From NCBI RefSeq assembly GCF_002844535.1, contig NZ_PJNH01000002.1:62001-126000 (forward strand): DNA of 64,000 nt. Direction: 5' to 3'. Below, piece after piece: positions 26,761 to 35,978 of this stretch (positions within the stretch are counted from its first letter, which is position 1; each line of letters starts with the position of its first letter). The translations under genes and the position numbers were made by a program. The notes beneath the pieces were generated by a model. It made no database searches. It saw only the letters and a list, made by a program, of their open reading frames with translations, and was not told where the DNA came from. Source of the DNA: Halalkalibacillus sediminis. Its GTDB lineage: Bacteria > Bacillota > Bacilli > Bacillales > Alkalibacillaceae.

Positions 26761-26899
26761 AGAAAAAAACCCCTTTCTTAGTGTTAAAAACAGCTTTCCC
26801 ATACTTTTTGAAGAAAGTGTGAAGAGAATCAAATGAATGCATAGAAATTTTAAATAAAGCCATTCTAAATGATGTACCAAATACTAAGGAGTGAATTAG

Positions 26900-27418
26900 A
26901 TGGGAATTTTGTCTGGAAACCCGAAAAATGAACCGCTTCACTACGGTGAAATTTTCGGAATCTGGTCTTATTTACAAGTAGCAAAAGGTGATATTGCCGG
27001 CTTTCAAACTTTAAGCAATCACACTGGCGACAAAGATCTACACAAATTACTTGATGAACTAACAGAGGGAATAAAGCAAGAGGTAAAAGATTTAGAAGAA
27101 ATATTGAAACTGAATGGCATCGCAATTCCTCCATCTCCACCTGAACGTTCTTACGCTAACTTGGAAGATATTCCAGTGGGAGCAAGGGTGAGTGACCCAG
27201 AAATCATGGCTACCATTTCCGGAAAAATCGCTCAAGGACTTGTATCTTGTAGCGGAATCATCGGTCAATCGATTCGTGAAGATATAGGCATGCTTTTTGG
27301 TCAGTATCACATGAACAAAGCCCAGGCAGGTGCAAAGGCTTTACGGTTAAGTAAGACGAAGGGGTGGCTCGTACCACCACCAATGCACACGAAAGTTCCT
27401 GTGCATCAGAATATCTAA
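26900..27418 (+). CDS. DUF3231 family protein (coat/spore-associated type)
   Basis: 172 residues of a Bacillus-specific family starting MGILSGNPKNEPLHYGEIFGIWSYL. It is ferritin-like in helical content, with two halves of similar pattern (HYGE ... ; GQYHMN ...). Related proteins occur in pairs and with spore coat components; enzymatic role unknown. TAAGGAG lies before ATG 26900. Confidence 0.85.
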   Translation: MGILSGNPKNEPLHYGEIFGIWSYLQVAKGDIAGFQTLSNHTGDKDLHKLLDELTEGIKQEVKDLEEILKLNGIAIPPSPPERSYANLEDIPVGARVSDPEIMATISGKIAQGLVSCSGIIGQSIREDIGMLFGQYHMNKAQAGAKALRLSKTKGWLVPPPMHTKVPVHQNI

Positions 27419-27441
27419 GCTGTCCATTGTGGCAGCTTTTT
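27417..27441 (+). terminator. probable rho-independent terminator
   Basis: AAGCTGTCCA / TGGCAGCTT with a one-base bulge, followed by T5; starts at the DUF3231 stop. Confidence 0.55.
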
Positions 27442-27466
27442 CTAAAAATAAAAGGAGGTGAACTTC

Positions 27467-27910
27467 TTGGACATGTTAAAAAATTTAGGTATAAAATTCA
27501 TTGCGAGTTTAGCGCTTTTATTTTTAATACTAGGTGTAGGTTTCGATGTGGCATTCGGTAATGTATTTGCTACCACAGTAGCAGTCGTATTGGTTTCGTA
27601 TTTTATAGGTGATCGATTGATATTGCCCAGAACTAATAATACGGTAGCGACTGCCTCAGATTTTGTTTTATCCTTCGCAGTAGTATATTTCATGTTATGG
27701 ATGTTGCCAACTGTAGGCAATCTTTTTACGGCTTCATTGGTGAGTGCTGTCGGGGTGATTGCGTTCGAATTCTTCTTCCATCAGATGATCGATGGAACAG
27801 AAGAGGAAGACGGAATCGGTATCCCGGATTACCGTACGCAAACTCAGGAATTTGCTGAAGAAACAAATCCATTAGATGGTAATTCTATGGATGAGGACGA
27901 TTTAAGATAA
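27467..27910 (+). CDS. YndM/DUF2512 family membrane protein
   Basis: 147 residues with four membrane helices in two pairs and a conserved VSYFIGDRLILPRTNNTVATASDF central segment, then an acidic tail (TEEEDGIG ... DEDDLR). This is the YndM family, found in spore-formers with unknown function. TTG 27467 is the best start: AAAGGAGGTG is 6 bases upstream. ATG 27473 is possible. A strong terminator follows. Confidence 0.85.
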   Translation: MDMLKNLGIKFIASLALLFLILGVGFDVAFGNVFATTVAVVLVSYFIGDRLILPRTNNTVATASDFVLSFAVVYFMLWMLPTVGNLFTASLVSAVGVIAFEFFFHQMIDGTEEEDGIGIPDYRTQTQEFAEETNPLDGNSMDEDDLR

Positions 27911-27913
27911 TTT

Positions 27914-27947
27914 AAAAGGGACATGGATTAAAATCCATGTCCCTTTT
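27914..27947. terminator. bidirectional rho-independent terminator
   Basis: 15-bp perfect stem AAAAGGGACATGGAT / ATCCATGTCCCTTTT, loop TAAA. Lies between convergent genes. Confidence 0.9.
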
Positions 27948-27948
27948 G

Positions 27949-28800
27949 TTATTGTTCGCTTTTAGGATTAAATAGTTGGTTATGCCACTTTTCTAAGACT
28001 TCCGCTATTAATTTTTGTAGAGACGGTTTCTCATTTTTAAATAGTAACCTGAAATAAAACGCTCTTAAGAAATTAATGACATCGCTTCTCTTCCTAAAAA
28101 AGCTCAGACCGAATCCTTCTCTTTCTAAGTGAAACTTTAACTCATTGGAAATTTCCGATACCCAGTGTTCTATATCTTCTTGTGAAGTGCCTTTCTCCAT
28201 GAGAGCTTCAGTTACAAAAATCAACCTCTCCTCTTCGTCATCTACGTAAGGTACCATCGATGAGCTTTCTTTAAATAAGCATAGCTTGATTACCTCAAGG
28301 CTTTCATGAGATAACTCAGTATTAAAGTAAGGATGTTTGATGGCTTCTGCTAATAAATCCGCTCCGTGGGCCACACTATGTGCCCAGCCCTTACCTTGAA
28401 CGTAACCACGAATATCTTTTTCTAGCCTTAAGTAATTGATACTTGAATCGATTGCTCGTTCTACAAGGTCATCAGATAATAGTTGTTTCTCTCTATCTTT
28501 TTCTAAGATTAAAGCAATCGTTAAAGCAGAAAATGATCGAGCGAATACTGAATCGCCTTCTGCTGTTCCAATATCGACAAACAATTTGTTCAAGCATTTC
28601 TGAAGGATATATTCCAATTGTTTATGTGTTAATCTCTCTTCGATAATTAATTTTCCAAATGTACTAAAAATAAGCTCGTCCCGTAGTTCGGGGTCGACGG
28701 ATCCTATATTAGCTAACATCTTCTCAATCAGAGTTTCATTATCGATAATATGGGTAGGTTGGTCGGATAGAATTTTTTTCAGTTCTGATTTTAAGTTCAT
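27949..28800 (-). CDS. DUF2785 family protein
   Basis: About 283 residues, helical, with the diagnostic block DIRGYVQGKGWAHSVAHGADLL near the middle and ARSFSALTIALIL before it. Function unknown; the conserved His pair (AHSVAHGAD) could be functional. Start: ATG 28800 (MNLKSEL) is chosen with a weak GGCGAGAG; ATG 28833 gives 11 more Asn-rich residues but no site. Single gene. Confidence 0.75.
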   Translation of the reverse strand: MNLKSELKKILSDQPTHIIDNETLIEKMLANIGSVDPELRDELIFSTFGKLIIEERLTHKQLEYILQKCLNKLFVDIGTAEGDSVFARSFSALTIALILEKDREKQLLSDDLVERAIDSSINYLRLEKDIRGYVQGKGWAHSVAHGADLLAEAIKHPYFNTELSHESLEVIKLCLFKESSSMVPYVDDEEERLIFVTEALMEKGTSQEDIEHWVSEISNELKFHLEREGFGLSFFRKRSDVINFLRAFYFRLLFKNEKPSLQKLIAEVLEKWHNQLFNPKSEQ

Positions 28801-29070
28801 GCTCTCGCCACTTTCATTATTATTAAAATTCATAGCTAGTGTCAGTAAATTTTATTAGTAGATTACCTATTGGTTTCCCTAGCAATTTTAGCATAAATTC
28901 TTATATATATTTTAACCTCTTCTTATAAAGGACAATCAGACGAATGCACTTTCTTGTTGGTTTTTTGACAAACTTTCTATATTGCAAAATTCGCTAACTT
29001 ATACTAAAATTAAAGATTGATTTGACTAGTAAATTTAATTAATTGAACAATATATAAGAGGTGGTTGAAC

Positions 29071-30042
29071 ATGGGCAACAAAGAGTATCGAGTGTTATTG
29101 TACTACCAATATGTAACCATTGATAATCCAGAAGAATTTGCGAATGAACATCTTGCTTTCTGTAAGGAATTGGGGTTACGTGGACGTATTTTAGTAGCAA
29201 ATGAAGGAATGAATGGGACTGTTTCAGGTACTGTGGAGCAGACCGAAGAATATATGAAAACGTTACGTGAAGACGAGCGTTTCGCTGATATGGAGTTCAA
29301 AATTGATGAATCAGATGGTCATGCGTTCAAGAAAATGCATGTACGTCCTCGCCCAGAGCTCGTTACACTAAGACTTGAAGATGATATTAATCCAAATGAA
29401 CTGACAGGTAACTATTTAGAGCCTAAGGAATTTTACGAGAGAATGCAAGATGAAAATACGATCGTGATTGATGCTCGTAACGATTATGAATATGACCTTG
29501 GACATTTCCGTGGTGCGATTCGTCCAGACATTCATACCTTCCGAGAGCTTCCAGACTGGATTCGTGAAAATAAAGAGAAGCTCGAAGGTAAAAGAATCTT
29601 GACTTACTGCACAGGAGGAATCCGTTGTGAGAAATTCTCCGGCTGGTTAGTTAAAGAAGGTTTCGAAGATGTGAACCAACTTCATGGCGGAATTGTCAGT
29701 TATGGAAAAGATCCAGAGGTGAAAGGACAACTGTGGGACGGCCAATGTTACGTGTTTGACGAGCGTATCAGTGTTCCGATCAATCAGGAAGAGCATGTAG
29801 TAGTAGGAAAAGAATATTTCACTGGTGAGCCGTGTGAACGTTACGTAAACTGTGCGAACCCTGATTGTAATAAGCAGATCCTTTGCTCTGAAGAAAATGA
29901 ACACTTTTTCATGCGTGGTTGCACTCATGAATGCCGTACGGCAGAACGTAACCTATATATCCAGGAACATGATTTAAGTGAAGAAGAAGTCCAAGAACGG
30001 TTGGATAAAATCGAAGAGTATTATAATGAGACAGTAAAATAA
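29071..30042 (+). CDS. trhO: tRNA uridine(34) hydroxylase TrhO (rhodanese-related)
   Basis: 323 residues: an acylphosphatase-like N-terminal domain (1-105), a rhodanese domain with catalytic Cys in LTYC180-TGGIRC, and a C-terminal Cys-rich zinc-binding region. The whole matches TrhO/YbfQ, which installs the 5-hydroxyl on U34 of tRNA using O2 and prephenate-independent chemistry. ATG 29071 has AGAGGTGG 6 bases upstream. Monocistronic, ending at the terminator at 30054. Confidence 0.92.
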   Translation: MGNKEYRVLLYYQYVTIDNPEEFANEHLAFCKELGLRGRILVANEGMNGTVSGTVEQTEEYMKTLREDERFADMEFKIDESDGHAFKKMHVRPRPELVTLRLEDDINPNELTGNYLEPKEFYERMQDENTIVIDARNDYEYDLGHFRGAIRPDIHTFRELPDWIRENKEKLEGKRILTYCTGGIRCEKFSGWLVKEGFEDVNQLHGGIVSYGKDPEVKGQLWDGQCYVFDERISVPINQEEHVVVGKEYFTGEPCERYVNCANPDCNKQILCSEENEHFFMRGCTHECRTAERNLYIQEHDLSEEEVQERLDKIEEYYNETVK

Positions 30043-30053
30043 GATTGATGGAA

Positions 30054-30087
30054 ACATGCAAGGCACAGGAGGCCTTGCATGTTTTTT
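30054..30087 (+). terminator. rho-independent terminator after trhO
   Basis: ACATGCAAGGC / GCCTTGCATGT with a 7-base loop and T6. The remaining 220 bases to 30310 hold no ORF or structure that I can support. Confidence 0.85.
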
Positions 30088-30310
30088 ATTATCAGTCTAT
30101 ATCGATTTCTCAGTGTTAGATATCAGGTTATATTATCTAATAACCATAATCAGAAGGGATTCTTTCATTGCATACGAGATGTGAATTGGAAAAAATTACA
30201 GGTTGAGTTATCATAGTAGGGGGTTTAAATTGATTTGTTTATGAAGATAAGGAAATAAGAGGTACGATAAAAAACAATAGAAGAACTAAGTTTGTTGGGG
30301 AGAGATCTAT

Positions 30311-31789
30311 ATGGAATTAAAAGAGTTGACGAAGTTGCTGACGGTCAGCAGAACCGTCGGTGATACAAATGTAGAGGTTAAAGGTGTTGAAATGGACACT
30401 AGGAAAATAATGGGAGGAGAAGTGTTCGTCTGTGTCACGCCTAGGAGGGGTTTGTTAAAAGATCGGCACGATTTCGCTCAGGAAGCAGTGGGAAAAGGTG
30501 CAGTGGCGTTAGTAGTAGAAAGGGATGTAGATGTTGATGTGCCTAAAATATTCGTTAAAGATACTCGGTTAGCTTTAGCTGTTATGGCGACACATTTTAA
30601 TGATCACCCTTCAGAAAGCATTGGGTTGATTGGTGTGACTGGAACCAATGGAAAAACGACTACCTCATATATCATAGATCACATTTTAGAATCAGCAGGA
30701 TATAAAAATGGTTTGATGGGAAATAACATTATGAAAATTGATGGACAATGGAAGGAGACTGCCATCAACACACAAGAGCCGCCTGATCTACAAAGGAACT
30801 TGAGGCAAATGCGAGATCTAAAACATGATTCTTGTGTAATGGAAGTGACCTCTCAAGGTTTGGATATGAAAAGGATTACAGGTTGTGATTTTAAGACTGC
30901 TGTCTTCACGAATTTAACTCAAGACCACTTGGATTATCACGGTACAATTGAAGACTACAAGAGAGCAAAAGCTCTTCTATTTTCTGGGATGGGCAATTCA
31001 TTTAATGCAACTAAGCGAAAGCATGTTGTTCTGAATATAGATGATGAGGCCTATGAATACTTAGAACAGATGGTGTCTTGTGAAGTGATTACATATGGCA
31101 TTGAAAATGAATGTGATGTAAGGGCCAAAGATATTGAGATTACTCCAAATGGGATGGAATTTTTATTGTCGACTTTCAAAGGTGATTATAAAGTAAGTAG
31201 TCCCTTGATTGGAAGGTTCAATATTTACAATTCGCTGGCTGCTATTGCTACATGCATAGCAGAGGGAGTTTCTTTAGAGAAAATTACAGAATGCCTATCA
31301 ACAACTCCAAATATTGCAGGTCGAATGGAGGTTGTCAGTGATAATCAGGATTATACTGCGGTTGTCGATTTCGCCCACACTCCAGACGCGCTAGAGAATG
31401 TGCTATCTTCTATAAGAGAGTTGTCGAAGGGGAACATTTTGACCGTCTTTGGTTGTGGTGGAGACCGTGATAGCACCAAACGTCCTATAATGGGGGAAGT
31501 GGCGAGTAATTATAGTGATCATGTAATTGTTACTTCTGATAACCCTCGTACAGAAAATCGGGATAGAATTATTGAAGATATTCAAAGTGGAATCGATCAA
31601 CAGACAAGTGTCAACATAGTCCCTGATCGACAAGAAGCGATTGCTCTTGCCTTGAGGCTCGCTCAAGCCGAAGATGTAGTAGTCATTGCAGGAAAAGGGC
31701 AAGAGAGCTATCAGTTGATTAACAATGAGAAGCTCCCTTTTGATGATAAAGAGACCGCTAGAAAACTTATGGAGACTGTCTCGAGATAA
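30311..31789 (+). CDS. murE: MurE-family UDP-MurNAc-L-Ala-D-Glu:amino-acid ligase
   Basis: 492 residues. N-terminal UDP-binding domain, central Mur domain with ATP loop GTNGKTTTS (111-119) and a carbamylation-site Lys in YKRAK, and a C-terminal ligase domain with D410-N-P-R413, the motif of meso-diaminopimelate-specific enzymes. The usual EVSSHAL segment is EVTSQGL here. It stands alone, outside any dcw cell-division cluster, so it is probably a second MurE or a MurE-like ligase for another peptide. AGAGA precedes ATG 30311 poorly; GGGGAGAG is 8 bases upstream. Confidence 0.85.
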   Translation: MELKELTKLLTVSRTVGDTNVEVKGVEMDTRKIMGGEVFVCVTPRRGLLKDRHDFAQEAVGKGAVALVVERDVDVDVPKIFVKDTRLALAVMATHFNDHPSESIGLIGVTGTNGKTTTSYIIDHILESAGYKNGLMGNNIMKIDGQWKETAINTQEPPDLQRNLRQMRDLKHDSCVMEVTSQGLDMKRITGCDFKTAVFTNLTQDHLDYHGTIEDYKRAKALLFSGMGNSFNATKRKHVVLNIDDEAYEYLEQMVSCEVITYGIENECDVRAKDIEITPNGMEFLLSTFKGDYKVSSPLIGRFNIYNSLAAIATCIAEGVSLEKITECLSTTPNIAGRMEVVSDNQDYTAVVDFAHTPDALENVLSSIRELSKGNILTVFGCGGDRDSTKRPIMGEVASNYSDHVIVTSDNPRTENRDRIIEDIQSGIDQQTSVNIVPDRQEAIALALRLAQAEDVVVIAGKGQESYQLINNEKLPFDDKETARKLMETVSR

Positions 31790-31947
31790 AGAAGCACTAC
31801 ACAGTACAGAGGTTTACAGTATTCGGTCAGGATCTTTATACATGGTAAAGAATGATAAGTCACAGAACCTTCAAATTCAGTAGTGATGATCTAACCTAGT
31901 TTTTTACATGCTCAAATGACTTTTCGGTATCATTTATATGAAGGTTG

Positions 31948-31978
31948 AACAGTGGAAGAATAGTTCCACTGTTTTTCT
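31948..31978. terminator. rho-independent terminator
   Basis: AACAGTGGAA / TTCCACTGTT with a 6-base loop, between convergent murE and the CaCA gene. U tail on the plus strand. Confidence 0.75.
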
Positions 31979-31981
31979 TAA

Positions 31982-32959
31982 TTACATAAAAATAATCCCC
32001 ACTGCGATTAAATAGGTAATAATCGCCGCTAAAGAAGGAAGAACATACGTAAATGAATTTCGGGCATGGTCACGTTTAATGATAATCATTACAAGGGCCG
32101 TCAATATGAAGCCAGCGATTGCGACGTAAACGAGGTCTGAACTTGTGCCACCCCAAATATTACCATCAAAATAAAAAATGTCTCCTATGGCAATCACCAG
32201 GATGTTAAACACATTACTTCCTAGAATCGCTCCAATCGCAAGGTTCACATTTCCTAGCTTCAATGCTGTAAACACCCCTAGTGCATCTGGAATGGAAGTC
32301 GCAAAAGCGACCAGTATACTTCCTACTGCAGAAGCACTTATGGCAGTGTTTTGAGAAATTGCATCGCCGGAGATCGAAAGTGCGCTTCCGAAAACCAAAA
32401 TAACAATTCCATACAAAATGAAGTATTTAATAGAATGTCGAACAGAAGGATTTTCTGAGAAGTGTTGCTCATCCTCATCTTCAGGCGTTTTGTGTACTTT
32501 GGAAATGAACCACATGCCGAATGTATAAATCAAGGCTATGGCGATACTGGTCAGACCAATTATGGAAAAAGATAGCGAAAGATTGAGTGCTAAACTGACA
32601 GCTGAGACTCCACAAAGTAATAATCCGATCACACCAGTGTAGATATGACTATGAGAAACATTCAAAAATAATCGTTTGTTCCGGAAGTAGATATCTAATA
32701 GAAATAGCATAAAAATGTTGAACAACACACTTCCAAAGCCGTTTCCTACGGCAATGTCTGCGTTTCCGATCAAGCTCGCAGAAATGGTCGTCGTTAATTC
32801 TGGCAAAGAAGTCGCAGTTGCCAGAAGAATTGTTCCAGCCAGTACGCCACCAATGTTGGTTAATCGGCTAATAGTATCGGCATGTTTGGATAACTGAACG
32901 GCCGCAAGTGCCGAAACTATTCCAGAAACCACAAAAATACTTATATAGATCCAGGTCAT
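31982..32959 (-). CDS. CaCA-family sodium/calcium antiporter (YrbG-like)
   Basis: 325 residues, about 10 membrane helices in two inverted halves. The alpha-1 repeat is GTILLATATSLPELTTTISA and alpha-2 GSILVAFATSIPDALGVFTAL, each with its ion-binding acidic residue (Glu in the first, Asp in the second). A charged loop (EDEDEQH) joins the halves. It exchanges Ca2+ or another cation for Na+. AAGGAG lies 9 bases before ATG 32959. Confidence 0.9.
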   Translation of the reverse strand: MTWIYISIFVVSGIVSALAAVQLSKHADTISRLTNIGGVLAGTILLATATSLPELTTTISASLIGNADIAVGNGFGSVLFNIFMLFLLDIYFRNKRLFLNVSHSHIYTGVIGLLLCGVSAVSLALNLSLSFSIIGLTSIAIALIYTFGMWFISKVHKTPEDEDEQHFSENPSVRHSIKYFILYGIVILVFGSALSISGDAISQNTAISASAVGSILVAFATSIPDALGVFTALKLGNVNLAIGAILGSNVFNILVIAIGDIFYFDGNIWGGTSSDLVYVAIAGFILTALVMIIIKRDHARNSFTYVLPSLAAIITYLIAVGIIFM

Positions 32960-33194
32960 AAAAAAGTGCTCCTTCGGTTGGCTGCTTTTCGAGGATTTAT
33001 GTAAAATTCCCGTCTTATACCGAAGACATACCCTTTTACTTTTGTTCTAACACTTTATAAAATTTGTAAAAAACGTAGCTTGAGTTTTTCTTAAATAGCT
33101 CCTAAATAATATCTACGTTTAGCTTTGGGTGGGAAGCGGGTAAAACTAGTATTAGAAACACAATTAATCAATGCAACACAAGGAGGATCTATAG

Positions 33195-33860
33195 ATGTCT
33201 AAGAGTATACTGATGGTAGTAACAACTGCAAGTGAATTAAAAGGCGGACATGAAACAGGACTATGGTTATCAGAGTTTGGTGAAGCATATGCTAAATTTA
33301 AAGAATTCGGATACAGTATTACAGTGGTAAGCCCTAATGGTGGGGATGTACCGATCGATCCAAACAGTTTAGGTGACGATGTACCTCAAGAAATATTAGA
33401 TACGAAACAATACTTGAAAGGGACCCAACCTATTGATGATATCGGCGACGGTTCCGAATTTGATGCCGTATTCTTACCAGGAGGTCATGGAACAGTAATC
33501 GACTTCCCAGAAAATAGAAAGCTTCAAAATTTACTGCGTGACATGTATGAAGCGAATAAAGTGGTAGCTTCCGTTTGTCACGGGCCGGCTGGTTTAGTTG
33601 GCGTCACATTATCAGATGGAAAACCTTTAGTAAAAGGTAAAACGGTAACAGCATTTACGGATGCTGAAGAAAGTGAAATGGGACTAGATGAAACAGTACC
33701 ATTTTTATTAGAGTCTAAGTTATTAGAACTTGGAGCTAACTTTAAAGCTGATGGAAACTGGAGTGACCATGTCGAAGCAGATGGTCATCTAGTGACTGGA
33801 CAGAACCCACAGTCTACTGAAAGCGTAGCGAAAGAAGTAGTTCGTCAGTTGAATAACTAA
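33195..33860 (+). CDS. DJ-1/PfpI-type class I glutamine-amidotransferase-like protein (Hsp31 group)
   Basis: 221 residues. The nucleophile elbow VC-HGPAGL contains the catalytic Cys, preceded by FLPGGHGTVIDF, as in the type-1 GATase-like Hsp31/YajL relatives. Members act as glyoxalase III, chaperone or deglycase. AAGGAGGA precedes ATG 33195. Monocistronic, closed by the terminator at 33878. Likely a carbonyl-stress protein. Confidence 0.85.
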   Translation: MSKSILMVVTTASELKGGHETGLWLSEFGEAYAKFKEFGYSITVVSPNGGDVPIDPNSLGDDVPQEILDTKQYLKGTQPIDDIGDGSEFDAVFLPGGHGTVIDFPENRKLQNLLRDMYEANKVVASVCHGPAGLVGVTLSDGKPLVKGKTVTAFTDAEESEMGLDETVPFLLESKLLELGANFKADGNWSDHVEADGHLVTGQNPQSTESVAKEVVRQLNN

Positions 33861-33877
33861 ATGTAGGAGAAAGACAG

Positions 33878-33914
33878 GCTCGCGAACGGATTGATCCGTT
33901 CGTGAGCTTTTTTT
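33878..33914 (+). terminator. rho-independent terminator
   Basis: GCTCGCGAACGGAT / ATCCGTTCGTGAGC, loop TG, then T7; one G-U pair. Very stable. Confidence 0.9.
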
Positions 33915-34022
33915 GTTCCGTGGCTTAAATCAGTAAATCGCAGTTTGCATATCCAGTTATAGTAGGATAATAATTGTGCTAATATATAATTGAACAACAA
34001 AATTGTACAAAGGTGATACAAA

Positions 34023-34574
34023 ATGAATGGATTACTATTAAAGATTATGCGTTTTGGTGCGATTTTCTTTATGATTCCACCATTATTCTCTTTCAACGAG
34101 ACAGGGAGAACGGGGGCGGATCAGGCGGTACTAGTCTATATTTTATTAATAGCTTTAGGTCTAATCCTTATTGGATCGATAGGATTTTATCAAAAAATCA
34201 ATGAGAGCATAAGTTCTATTGAAAATATATCATTCCTAGTCTTTTGGTTTTGCACACCGTTTTTGATGGTTAGTCAGTTCATCTCGCTTATTTATCTAGT
34301 GGGTGTAACAGAACCATCACCTGAACTCCTGACCAGGAATGTTGAATTTATGCCAGTTGGCGCTCTATCATTAGGTTTTCCTATTGGATTAATTTTAATG
34401 GGCATCGTGATCTTTCGAAAGGGAATAATTTCGGGTCTGTTCTTATCAATTTCTGCTTCTATCATGATGGCCGGATTATTAATAGTCCCTTGGGTTCATC
34501 ACGTGGGTATCATTTGTGTTGCAGCGATTCTTTTCTTCCTATCAAAATATTTTTCAAATAATTTTCAAAAATAG
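34023..34574 (+). CDS. membrane protein of unknown function
   Basis: 183 residues with six hydrophobic segments and few charged residues; a short positive patch (YQKINES) separates the second and third. No recognised family. AAAGGTGA precedes ATG 34023. It is isolated between two terminators. The 260 bases after it hold an 8-bp inverted repeat TTTTGTAT / ATACAAAA (34600-34620) and repeat copy B. Confidence 0.65.
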   Translation: MNGLLLKIMRFGAIFFMIPPLFSFNETGRTGADQAVLVYILLIALGLILIGSIGFYQKINESISSIENISFLVFWFCTPFLMVSQFISLIYLVGVTEPSPELLTRNVEFMPVGALSLGFPIGLILMGIVIFRKGIISGLFLSISASIMMAGLLIVPWVHHVGIICVAAILFFLSKYFSNNFQK

Positions 34575-34695
34575 GTTTACGTTTTCTAAAAGGGGTATCT
34601 TTTGTATTAGTTATACAAAATTATACAGACGGTTTTCGCTGCGGATGCTTTTGCTGATTCTCTACGTTTCTAGCAGGACGCTTGCGCTTTTTTTA

Positions 34696-34788
34696 TACTT
34701 TAAGAATGTTTAACTTTGTTAAAGGATTAAAAGTATGTGAAAAACAAAGGCTTTCGCCATTAGGGGTTGACGATAAGCCAAGTTTTTC
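34696..34788 (+). repeat. two-hairpin interspersed repeat, copy B
   Basis: 93 bp. Identical to copies A and C over the first 30 bases; an extra A breaks the outer arm (TTAAAAGTA). The second hairpin keeps its GAAAAAC / GTTTTTC ends but has mismatched middles. It lies between convergent genes, next to the terminator of the lipoprotein gene. Confidence 0.85.
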
Positions 34789-34796
34789 TAACAAAA

Positions 34797-34820
34797 AAAC
34801 CTGGCCGTTAAGCCAGGTTT
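34797..34820 (-). terminator. rho-independent terminator of lipoprotein gene
   Basis: AAACCTGGC / GCCAGGTTT with a 6-base loop; on the minus strand a T run follows. Confidence 0.8.
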
Positions 34821-34836
34821 GAAAAGTGACGGTAAC

Positions 34837-35781
34837 TTAGAATCCAGGTCCCATCAATGATTCTAATTCTTGCACGTCGATCACTTCTGAATTCTCAGGA
34901 TCGATTGTGAATTCAATGTCACCATTATAGTTTTGGTATGTTGTGTCTACTGCCATTTGGATATCCCCTGCAGTACCCTCTTTATCATCAAATGAGAAGT
35001 CCATGTTAACGATTTGGTTTTCGATGTAATCGCCATCCATTTTGTTGCGTACTTCGAGAGTGTTGATTGTTACATATTCCATCATCTCATCAATATCGCT
35101 CTTCATCTGTTCGATGTCTTCTTCAGTAACTTCCTCTCCAAGTTCGTCACCTAATTCATTCATCATTCTTTCCATCAGGTTTTTCAAATCTTCTTCATCG
35201 AAAGTGACAACATAGTAATCGTCTTCTTTGGAGAAGTCTTCTTCATCTTTTTCATCAAAATAATCATTTACTACTTCGATTGCTTGATTTTGAATGTCTT
35301 CATAATTTATTTGCTCTTCCTCATAACCTTCTAACTCATTCATATCGATTTTAATTAATTTACCTTTTAAATCTTCTGGAATCATTCCTAACATCATAGA
35401 GAAGTTTTCAATCAGACTATCAGTTTCTACATACATGGTTTGGTTCTTCATGTCTTGTAAAAAAGGGATAGAAACATCAAATGACATTGGAGCCATCTGA
35501 CCGTTCATGTTTAAAACCGTCTCCTGCATTTCACGTTCACCGTCATATTTCGTGTCAGCGCTAATTTCGAAATTGTTGATCATGTCGATATATGGTGCCA
35601 TAAACGGATCCATATTTTCAACATCGACATTCAGATCTACGACTGAAGTTGCTTCGTAAGTGTCAGCTTCAATTAGTTGATCGAAACCATCTGCCACAGT
35701 TTCTTTGTCACTTTTGGACTCAGAACATGCTGCCAAGAATAATGCACCAATCAACAAAACAGCAATTAATAATTTTTTCAT
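34837..35781 (-). CDS. acidic lipoprotein, DUF6612-like
   Basis: About 314 residues. Signal peptide MKKLLIAVLLIGALFLAAC with lipobox L-A-A-C. The mature part is strongly acidic and repeats beta strands with 'MNGQMAPMSFDVSI', resembling LppX/DUF6612-type proteins that bind hydrophobic ligands at the membrane face. ATG 35781 follows AGGGGG; the frame from 35805 lacks a site. The runs of Glu and Asp (residues about 165-230) fit an organism with saline exterior. Function unknown. Confidence 0.75.
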   Translation of the reverse strand: MKKLLIAVLLIGALFLAACSESKSDKETVADGFDQLIEADTYEATSVVDLNVDVENMDPFMAPYIDMINNFEISADTKYDGEREMQETVLNMNGQMAPMSFDVSIPFLQDMKNQTMYVETDSLIENFSMMLGMIPEDLKGKLIKIDMNELEGYEEEQINYEDIQNQAIEVVNDYFDEKDEEDFSKEDDYYVVTFDEEDLKNLMERMMNELGDELGEEVTEEDIEQMKSDIDEMMEYVTINTLEVRNKMDGDYIENQIVNMDFSFDDKEGTAGDIQMAVDTTYQNYNGDIEFTIDPENSEVIDVQELESLMGPGF

Positions 35782-35978
35782 TGTGTACCCCCTAAAATTT
35801 TTCACTTACAATATCTTACCATACTCAGAGTGTCAAATGTAGATAAATTTTCAAATCGAAAGAAATGTCACAATTGGACATGTACACGAGTCTATTTTTC
35901 TATAAGTAGAGACAATAGCTTGCTCGTAATAGAATCTCGCCTCATAGGATGAAGAGAAGCAAGAAAGGAGGTGAGATA

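Noticed and set aside
32960-33194. Possible riboswitch upstream of the CaCA antiporter
   Set aside because: Short hairpins and a CTTCGGT / ACCGAAG pairing can be drawn, but none matches a known class such as yybP-ykoY.
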